This document shows, one piece after another, positions 55,488-64,000 of a stretch of DNA of 64,000 nt. The position numbers and the translations under genes are program-made. Source of the stretch: Apostichopus japonicus. Its lineage: Eukaryota; Echinodermata; Holothuroidea; Aspidochirotida; Stichopodidae. Numbering within the stretch: the stretch's first letter is position 1; the number at the start of each line of letters is the position of its first letter. Under the pieces are notes generated by a model. The model searched no databases. It was not told the origin of the DNA and was given only the letters and a program-made list of their open reading frames with translations. The stretch is from positions 129,001 through 193,000 of the forward strand of contig NC_092579.1 of the NCBI RefSeq assembly GCF_037975245.1, written 5' to 3'.

Positions 55488-58320
55488 GTAGGTTTATATC
55501 CAGTGAAGAGGCCTTGTCTGCTGCTGCATTTAATGTGTTATCTTAGAGGGATTCAGACATGCAATGCAACAAAATGTCATGCTATAGATTCTAGTTTCTT
55601 CTTGTACTACGATGTTAACAAGCTTGTGTATAAGGGTAGTGAGTTGGTGACAGCACTTGGCTAATGATGCAGATGTTGCTCTCCTAAAGTAACATGAACG
55701 AGTTAGTCACCTGATAGTTAAAGACTCTTACATCTACACATTAGTTCGTAAACCATGTTTCAGTGGTAATGGTTTCTTTTCTATTTGGACAACATTGATG
55801 TATAGTAAACTTCTGTAAAGAGATATCAAACAGATATCAAACAAAATTGTAAACACTGTAAGTTTAAAACAAAACCTTTGATAAACTTCATATGTAATCA
55901 GTGGAACCAACCACCTTGGTGACTACAAGAATTCTAATACAGATTCCAATGTTACTGGAGGCCATCAATAACTTCAAAAGCAAGGCTAAGATGAAATTTA
56001 TACTTGAATTTGACTTTCAAAAAGTTCAAAGGTAATTTATTGTCACTTGATGTCAAAGTATTAAACACGTGTCAAAGTCCATCCATATTGCATTTATCTG
56101 GAACTTTTAGCATACCATTGTCACTTACATTCATATACATATCAGCAACTAACGATTGATGAAAGAGAGATTACTGTGATAGAATATTTGCTCAGCGAAC
56201 CCAATTAAGCTTTTCGAAAGGGCAAATCATAGGTATATAAGTTGCAGCCTGTACATAGTATTAAGGTGTATTGGTTTACTAGACATTCGTAACACAAAAC
56301 AATCATGGCAAATACAAGGCGTATAAATACAATAAATACTAGACTAGACTTATGATATAGTCCTAAGGCATTAGCCTTCAAAATAATCAAGATACAGTTT
56401 ACTTCGCTTTTCAAAATTGCAATTTAATTTGTTGTTTGAATTGACCAATCAGTGTTCATATGGATATTTTCTGTCATGTCCAATTCATGATTGACAACAC
56501 ATTATAGCATAGTCATTGCAAACTTTTAGCTTGGATTTCCATAAACTAATGATGGTTTTAGTCTTGATTTCTTTGTTTATTGTCAATTTTGTACAGTTAA
56601 GTGTCATGTTACATTTTGAAGGATTTAATTTCTAATTTGAAAGCTGGTATTGTTGCTAAACAAACAGATTTTCAATGCAATATGCAAGTTCATTTTATAA
56701 CGTTTGTATAGGACTATAATGCACTGTACTGTGTATATATATATATATACCGTATATCGTTCACACACTGGTACAGTATATGGGACGGTCAGTAATCCAG
56801 AATTTCTCAGGTATTGCTCAGTATTGAGGCAACCAGACGTGACCTTTATCCATGAAATTCATATGTTATAGAGAATGTTTATAAGGCGTGGCTTATCATT
56901 GCATAATTAACCATTTTGACAAAAACGTTGATCCTTTTCTAAATTTTGTAAAATTTGAGACATGTTTCATGCAAAGTATGTTTGGAACATGTTTGGAGTA
57001 GCGTAAGGATCACAATTATTGGTATATGCAGGGGTCACTTTGGGATGATACTTAAATGGGATATTCTCCTTTAACTTAGTAACCCCAAAGCAAAGCTTAA
57101 GTAAACTCACTACTTGAGTAGAATGTGGATCCACGTTGTGACTTCTGGGAAGCTTCATGTTTTTGTACTGGTCAAAGGACATTTGGGGTCATTAGTGATC
57201 AAAGTCTTTCACTTCTTAATTATCTAGCTTGTAATTAGTCTTATATGGCACAAGTAGTAAATTTGCAGTAAATTTGGCATTGTTCAATTCTGAATGAGGA
57301 ATGGAAACCTCTACTATTTTCTCCTCCTAGTCAACATGTTGACATTCATCCTTTTAATTTATCAATTTATACATCAAACATCATATTGTGTTATCTTCAG
57401 AATGATAGTTGCCCACTTACTAATGAAAAATACTTGTCATAGTAAATTTCCAGACTAACAGAAACTTCTCCCTGCAATCAAAAACTCTCTGCAGTTGTAT
57501 TACCTTGGGTAAGTTTTTACAATCAGGGTAATTTATGATGCACAATCTTGATAACTTGTTGTTAGAGGCACAAGCAGAGATAAATCAAACTTATAGTGTC
57601 ATCAAAAGTAAATATCAGTGGAACAATCATAGGAATGCAGTTGGTATTTATAATAGACACCACAGAAGAATATTCTGGTGGCTGGAATTCAGTAATTTGT
57701 AGGAAATTTAATGAATTCATCTGGCAAAAGCTGAGTTAGTGATGTCATCATGTCAATTGACATGAAAATGTGTTTTTCCTTCATAATGTATAATTCATCT
57801 TTTCACTGATGGGAAAGAAAATTGTTTCAATCAAATTTTGTTTTAATGAAAATCTACATAAAGAGAACATACGCAAACAAGCCAAATTCCAAGCATTGCA
57901 AGGAGAAATTTACAACAGTATCATAATAGGAAACTAAAGTTATATCTACTGTGATGACATCACAGACCATCTAGTATTATTATGTTTCACTTATTGGACA
58001 CTTAAGGAAGGGTTTAATTGGTGGAGACAATCACACCTATTGTTGTAAGCTTCCGGCACACAGTGCGGACGACTTTTCTCTGAAGATTCCGTGTAGATGT
58101 CACGTCACTAATTTTCATCAGAACGTCCCTTTAATTCCCTGTAAAGATAAATTAACAGCAATAAGAAAGTTAAGCATCTGCAGAACATATCTGTCATAAT
58201 GATATCACAGACTATATTTTTTTATCCTTTGGAAGAGCTTGTTTTCTGATACTGTATATAGAAACCACTTTGAAAATTTCAGTCTCACTGTAAAGCAAGT
58301 ATTAAAGAGAGAAACAACTG
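55488..58320 (+). other. start of intron 3, no exon found
   Basis: Candidate acceptors near 55765, 56597, 57392 and 57495 were followed in the required phase, and all hit stops within a few codons or give no credible exon. A TATA microsatellite lies at 56736-56750. Around 57169-57205, TGGTCAAAGGACATTTGGGG is a piece of the DR1-bearing repeat. Confidence 0.4.
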
Positions 58321-58725
58321 TTATCAAAATGCTTATCTTAGTACTGCAAATAGAATGTGTAGGTAAATATATGTAGAAGTTAGAGGGCCTGACATCTCAA
58401 TCCTAGCAGGATCTTATTCAGATGCTAACTGAAATGAAAAGAAAGAGAGGGCAAAAACAGTTATCAAACTACTCATCTGAGTACTGCAAATAGAATGTGT
58501 AGGTAAATATATGTAGAAGTTAGAGGGCCTGACATCTCAATCCTAGCAGGATCTTATTCAGATGCTAACTGAAATGAAAAGAAAGAGAGGGCAAAAACAG
58601 TTATCAAACTACTCATCTAAGTACTGCGAATAGAATGTGTAGGTAAATAAGTAGAAGTTAAAAGGCTTGACATCTTAATCCTAGCAGGATTTTCCTCAGA
58701 GGCTGACTGAAATGAAAAAACAAAA
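58321..58725. repeat. tandem duplication, about 140 bp x 3
   Basis: AGTACTGCAAATAGAATGTG, GTAGGTAAATATATGTAGAA, GACATCTCAATCCTAGCAGG recur at about 58341, 58482 and 58619. The first two copies are nearly identical and the third is diverged. Confidence 0.9.
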
Positions 58726-59965
58726 GGTTGGTCTTGATTCCAACCTTTTCTTAGGTTTTTAATACACTGAGCTATAAATCTCTGTGTCTTTGTTGTTTTG
58801 TTCATAGTTAATTGTTAGGTTTTTACACAATATGATGGAAGGTTTCATATGCTCATCTCTTGCTTATACAGTACCATGGTAGCTCTGTTGATTTCATCAA
58901 ACTCTTTGCCACAAGAGTAAGATGATATAGACCAGAGGCCTAGTCAGTCCTTGAGAGGCTCTTGAGCCACTGCATAAACCTGCCTTGTTGCACAGTAAGG
59001 TAGTCGTGACAAAGTCAGCTTCAAATTACATATGATCTGCTGTGCTTGGAGCATATTCCACAGAAGACTGCTTTTTACTTCATATGAAATGTGTGTTATT
59101 ATTTGCAACATTCTAATGTGTTGACAATTCCTCTGAAGTCTGTGTGGTGTCATCTCATCATACTGTCATTATTGTGTTATTGCTGTAGTAACCTAGCCTT
59201 TGTTAAGGCGTATCGGCCAAGATTTCTTTGCCAAATGCGCTGGATCGTTCCTTACTATTCATCACGCTATGAGCGATATGTTTGATGTCACTGGGGAACT
59301 GAATGAAGTTTGTTTCAAACAAATAGTCTATCTGAATATTCATGCCGCATCTATTGTAGGAGAACTCTAATTGGTTTTCAAAAGTACAACCAGATCGGTA
59401 GTATAAATGTATAGGTTTAAGATAAGACGTGTGTGACTAATGAGTTCTTCTGTCCAGAGTCTGTGAAGCGTATGTAGAGAGGAGAGGAAAATATAACAGA
59501 CTTAGCATTTTCCTATCTTTATGTCTAGGCAGACTCATTCGCATTGCTGAGTAGACTCAGCAGAGTCTATATCATGCCCTGCTGCAGCACAAAACACACT
59601 TTTTGGTTTCAATGAAAATGATAACCTATGTTATCATGATGGCTTTGTGATGCCTTGTATGTAAACATGATACCTGCAGAATGGGAGCTTGGACAAGTAG
59701 CAAGCCTCACACTTCAAAACTTTGTAAGCATCCTATTCTAGAAGTTTTTTGTCATGATCACCTAGCAGGACTAATCATATGCAATTCTGTTGAATATGAA
59801 TTGCCCAAAGTCATTGTAAACAATTTGTAGTACAGTCAAGAAAAGCAACATGACAAATTGACAATGAAAGTCTAGAGCCTTGTTCACATTTGAGAACACC
59901 TGACCCCATAAGGGTATTCAAGATCATTATATGGAGGAGGCTCACGTACACAGATCAGACCCTTA
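58726..59965. other. intron 3, nothing firm
   Basis: A 64-codon frame (59091-59285) ending FVKAYRPRFLCQMRWIVPYY ... looks somewhat protein-like, but it begins at GTG and has no usable acceptor in the right phase. I see no other feature. Confidence 0.35.
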
Positions 59966-59967
59966 GG

Positions 59968-62693
59968 GAAGAAACTGACCATCATGGGGATCAAGGTCCA
60001 TTCAGGAGGAACTGACCATCATGGGCGATCTAGGTCCATTCAGGAAGAAACTGACCATCATGGGCGATCAAGGTCCCTTCGTGAAGGAACTGACCGTCAT
60101 GGGCGATCAAGGTCCCTTCGTGAAGGAACTGACCATCATGGGCGATCAAGGTCCATTCAGGAAGAAACTGACCATCATGGGCGATCAAGGTCCCTTCGTG
60201 AAGGAACTGACCGTCATGGGCGATCCAGGTCCCTTCGTGAAGGAACTGACCATCATGGGCGATCAAGGTCCATTCCGGAAGGAACTGACCGTCATGGGCG
60301 ATCCAGGTCCCTTCGTGAAGGAACTGACCATCATGGGCGATCAAGGTCCATTCAGGAAGAAACTGACCGTCATGGGCGATCTAGGTCCCTTCGTGAAGGA
60401 ACTGACCATCATGGGCGATCAAGGTCCATTCAGGAAGGAACTGACCGTCATGGGCGATCTAGGTCCCTTCGTGAAGGAACTGACCATCATGGGCGATCAA
60501 GGTCCATTCAGGAAGGAACTGACCGTCATGGGCGATCTAGGTCCCTTCGTGAAGGAACTGACCATCATGGGCGATCAAGGTCCATTCAGGAAGGAACTGA
60601 CCGTCATGGGCGATCTAGGTCCCTTCGTGAAGGAACTGACCATCATGGGCGATCAAGGTCCATTCAGGAAGGAACTGACCGTCATGGGCGATCTAGGTCC
60701 CTTCGTGAAGGAACTGACCATCATGGGCGATCAAGGTCCATTCAGGAAGGAACTGACCGTCATGGGCGATCTAGGTCCCTTCAGGAAGGAACTGACCATC
60801 ATGGGCGATTAAGGTCCATTCAGGAAGGAACTGGCCATCATGGGCGATCTAGGTCCCTTCGTGAAGGAACTGGCCATCATGGGCGATCTAGGTCCCTTCG
60901 TGAAGGAACTGGCCGGGCGATCTAGGTCCCTTCGTGAAGGAACTGGCCATCATGGGCGATCAAGGTCCCTTCGTGAAGGAACTGACCATCATGGGCGATC
61001 AAGGTCCCTTCGTGAAGGAACTGACCATCATGGGCGATCAAGGTCCCTTCGTGAAGGAACTGACCATCATGGGCGATCAAGGTCCCTTCAGGAAGGAACT
61101 GACCATCATGGGCGATCAAGGTCCCTTCGTGAAGGAACTGACCATCATGGGCGATCAAGGTCCATTCAGGAAGGAACTGACCATCATGGGCGATCTAGGT
61201 CCCTCGTGAAGGAACTGACCATCATGGGCGATCAAGGTCCATTCAGGAAGGAACTGACCATCATGGGCGATCTAGGTCCCTTCGTGAAGGAACTGACCAT
61301 CATGGGCGATCAAGGTCCCTTCGTGAAGGAACTGACCATCATGGGCGATCTAGGTCCCTTCGTGAAGGAACTGACCATCATGGGCGATCAAGGTCCCTTC
61401 GTGAAGGAACTGACCATCATGGGCGATCAAGGTCCCTTCAGGAAGGAACTGACCATCATGGGCGATCAAGGTCCCTTCGTGAAGGAACTGACCATCATGG
61501 GCGATCAAGGTCCCTTCGTGAAGGAACTGACCATCATGGGCGATCAAGGTCCATTCAGGAAGGAACTGACCATCATGGGCGATCTAGGTCCCTTCCTGAA
61601 GGAACTGACCATCATGGGCGATCAAGGTCCCTTCGTGAAGGAACTGACCATCATGGGCGATCAAGGTCCCTTCGTGAAGGAACTGACCATCATGGGCGAT
61701 CAAGGTCCCTTCGTGAAGGAACTGACCATCATGGGCGATCAAGGTCCCTTCGTGAAGGAACTGACCATCATGGGCGATCAAGGTCCCTTCGTGAAGAAAC
61801 TGACCATCATGGGCGATCAAGGTCCATTCAGGAAGGAACTGACCATCATGGGGATCAAGGTCCCTTCGTGAAGGAACTGACCATTATGGGCGATCTAGGT
61901 CCCTTCGTGAAGGAACTCACCATCATGGGCGATCAAGGTCCATTCAGGAAGGAACTGACCATCATGGGGATCAAGGTCCCTTCATGAAGGAACTGACCAT
62001 CATGGGCGATCAAGGTCCCTTCGTGAAGGAACTGACCATCATGGGCGATCAAGGTCCCTTCGTGAAGGAACTGACCATCATGGGCGATCAAGGTCCATTC
62101 GTGAAGGAACTGACCATCATGGGCGATCAAGGTCCCTTCGTGAAGGAACTGACCATCATGGGCGATCAAGGTCCCTTCGTGAAGGAACTGACCATCATGG
62201 GCGATCAAGGTCCATTCAGGAAGGAACTGACCATCATGGGCGATCAAGGTCCATTCAGGAAGGAACTGACCATCATGGGCGATCTAGGTCCCTTCGTGAA
62301 GGAACTGACCATCATGGGCGATCAAGGTCCATTCAGGAAGGAACTGACCATCATGGGCGATCTAGGTCCCTCGTGAAAGAACTGACCATCATGGGCGATC
62401 AAGGTCCATTCAGGAAGAAACTGACCATCATGGGCGATCAAGGTCCCTTCGTGAAGGAACTGACCATCATGGGCGATCAAGGTCCATTCAGGAAGGAACT
62501 GACCATCATGGGCGATCAAGGTCCATTCAGGAAGGAACTGAACAACATGGGCGATCTGCAGTAGGTCCATTCAGGAAGGAACTGAACAACATGGGCGATC
62601 TGCAGTAGGTCCCTTCGTGAAGGAACAGACCATCATGGCCGATCAAGGTCCCTTCGTGAAGGAACAGACCATCATGGCCGATCAAGGTTGTAA
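59968..62693. repeat. 2.7-kb minisatellite, 39-bp unit, about 70 copies
   Basis: Unit GAAGGAACTGACCATCATGG + GCGATCAAGGTCCCTTCGT. Two major variants (CTTCGTG versus ATTCAGG ends, ACCATC versus ACCGTC) alternate to give a 78-bp higher-order period in about 60200-60790. As 39 is a multiple of 3 and no frame has stops, long ORFs appear in several frames on both strands (for example TDHHGRSRSLREG repeats, 313 codons at 59984-60925; MGDQGPFVKELTI repeats). Copies with single-base deletions (near 59987, 61200, 61850, 61968, 62370) shift the frame, which argues against a coding role. It lies in intron 3. Confidence 0.95.
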
Positions 62694-62699
62694 TATGGA

Positions 62700-63080
62700 C
62701 ACTCGGGAATCAAGCAATCAAGATCACAGGTTACTTGACCCCCTCCCTTCCGCATTAAATGGTGCAGAAATAATATATGAGCATACAAAACAAGCCCCTA
62801 CAGTGAATTGCAAACTATCATCAAACCTTTTCGTGAATACTTAATGTTCTCTGTATGTTGTTCATCCACCTTGCATTCTCAAATGTGGATGTGTCCAGTT
62901 AATTCAATTTTCTTAGCTCTCTGGGGAAAGTCAAGATCCTAATGCTCCTTGCCTTCTCAAATGTGAACATGGAAGCTTTGGTTAATGGTAATTTTCCCCC
63001 TTTTTAGCAAAAAAATAAGCTTTTCTCTCCTTGGAGGATGCTAAACTATCTATATCTAATTCAGGTCTTTAATAGCCTCA
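62700..63080. other. intron 3, nothing recognised
   Basis: No feature seen between the two arrays. Confidence 0.4.
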
Positions 63081-63263
63081 TGCCATTAATAGGCACATGC
63101 CATTAATAGGCACATGCCATTAATGGGCACATGCCATTAATGGGCACATGCCATTGATAGGCACATGCCATTAATAGGCACATGCCATTAATAGGCACAT
63201 GCCATTAATGGGCACATGCCATTGATAGGCACATGCCATTAATAGGCACATGCCATTAATAGG
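63081..63263. repeat. 17-bp tandem array, about 10.7 copies
   Basis: Unit TGCCATTAATAGGCACA, period exactly 17 over 63081-63263. Variants ATGGGCA and TTGATAGG recur in a fixed order, hinting at duplication of blocks. Confidence 0.95.
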
Positions 63264-64000
63264 TGATGTCTCTGACCAAAAGGTCAGATGTGTGATGCTT
63301 GTGTCTGTTATTGAACATATTACACTTCATTTCATCATAACTATCAATCAAATGTACATATTTGAGATATAGATATGGACTTTTCAGCAAACATTATGGA
63401 ATAGTTTGCTCTTTATGGTAAGTGTTTCATTGTTGTTCATTAGCAAAGAATGAGATGATTCATGTGCATTTTGGAATGTGTGAGTGAATGTGTTGCTCAC
63501 GTGATATAGATTTAGAGTAAAACACAAAGCAATCCATGCAGTTTGCCTGTTACAATAGTTTTTTAGCTCACACACATTCCTGTGTCTGAAGTTATGGAGT
63601 TTCAGATGTTGTTATACTTCTCACATTTTTTCAGCCACTTTGGCAATCGTTCTAGCGTGTATGTATGTGTGGGTGTGTGGGGGGGGGTACATATATGACA
63701 GCCAGCTTGTAAACACGATATCTCAAAAGCACAAGTTGATTCAATGTCATGCGTGAGAGGTAGATGCCCCATGATGTGTAGATGAGCAATATTGTTTGTG
63801 CTTCCCATAGCATGCATATTGATGAGTGGGCGAGGCTTAATGTAAAATTCTTATGATGACAATATCTCTCCAACCGTATGTCCGATTTAGTTCATACTTG
63901 GCATGGTGATATCAGTTGATGATAGGTATGTGATCATGTCATCAAGAAATTTATTCTTATGATTATTCATGAATGAGCGTGGTTATCACAGTGAAGAGCT
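63264..64000 (+). other. intron 3 end of window; dispersed AACACGATATCTC repeat
   Basis: From about 63665 a GT-rich stretch leads to AACACGATATCTCAAAAGC at 63712 and later ATGACAATATCTCTCCAACC, a member of the dispersed repeat also at 19196-19640. No gene seen. Confidence 0.45.

Noticed and set aside
59041-59285. Possible final exon (LIILSLLCYCC ... FVKAYRPRFLCQMRWIVPYY)
   Set aside because: No acceptor gives the required phase-1 frame without a stop, and the frame begins at GTG. No family motif is recognisable.
59984-61871. 313- and 343-codon ORFs with RS-rich or GDQGPF repeats
   Set aside because: They are readings of the 39-bp minisatellite. The unit has no stops in several frames, and frameshifting deletions occur in single units. 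No initiation context or splice site supports coding.
63628-63745. Possible exon 4 of the tetraspan gene: TTTTTTCAG acceptor, right phase, reading ATLAIVLACMYVWVC
   Set aside because: The hydrophobic reading runs into a GT microsatellite and then the dispersed AACACGATATCTC repeat, ending at a stop. No donor and no TM4 follow. The likeness to TM3 is probably coincidence.

Overview
This is animal (eukaryotic) genomic DNA: AT-rich, very low gene density, introns with GT/AG borders, and a dense mixture of LINEs, DIRS-type elements, cut-and-paste transposon relics and satellites. The repeat spectrum (CR1/L2-like LINEs ending in a 'GGCGCTATATAAG' 3' tail, DIRS-like elements, repeats with an 'AACACGATATCTC' core) fits a marine invertebrate deuterostome. 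An echinoderm, perhaps a sea cucumber, is my guess from general familiarity and is not proven here.

Only one host gene is well supported. It lies on the + strand and encodes a claudin/PMP22/CACNG-superfamily tetraspan protein of the TMEM178/TMEM114 type. Three exons were recovered: 3882-4197, 18950-19045 and 55350-55487. All splice sites are canonical, all three introns are phase 1, and one frame is open for 183 residues. They cover TM1, the extracellular loop with its W...GFW..C...C signature, TM2 and the start of TM3. The last coding exon (TM3-TM4) was not found and is probably beyond 64000. Nearly everything else from 4198 onward is therefore intron 1 (14.8 kb), intron 2 (36.3 kb) or intron 3 of this gene. 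A 39-codon upstream ORF ends 8 nt before its start codon. Two weak minus-strand ORFs (27238-27591 and 2870-3055) are the only other candidate host or transposon proteins.

Layout: 1-3750, upstream region with a small hAT-like element, GC-rich repeat debris and short tandem repeats. 4.2-18.9 kb (intron 1), a decayed LINE, a 245-bp tandem array bracketed by clusters of a 14-16 bp motif (GTGACGTACGGGAC), a second motif (GTAACGTGAGTTAC), a 3-kb 69-bp satellite with higher-order structure, and a 0.7-kb terminal-inverted-repeat element. 19-55.3 kb (intron 2), a transposon graveyard: a CR1/L2-like LINE (-), a GC-rich DIRS ORF1 copy (A), a foldback, a TTAA-flanked 1.7-kb element, a second LINE (-), DIRS copy B with an intact-ended 1.65-kb hAT-like insertion, a short DIRS-ended element (D), DIRS copy C, a tRNA-derived SINE-like piece, and three LINE fragments (+). 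55.5-64 kb (intron 3), short duplications, a 2.7-kb 39-bp minisatellite that keeps several frames open, and a 17-bp array.

No retroelement here looks active. Both LINE reverse transcriptases with a visible YxDD box have lost the first catalytic Asp (YAND, YAVD). The DIRS copies are frameshifted and lack the reverse-transcriptase catalytic core. Most of the long open frames are artefacts of tandem repeats or the antisense of GC-rich gag-like sequence.
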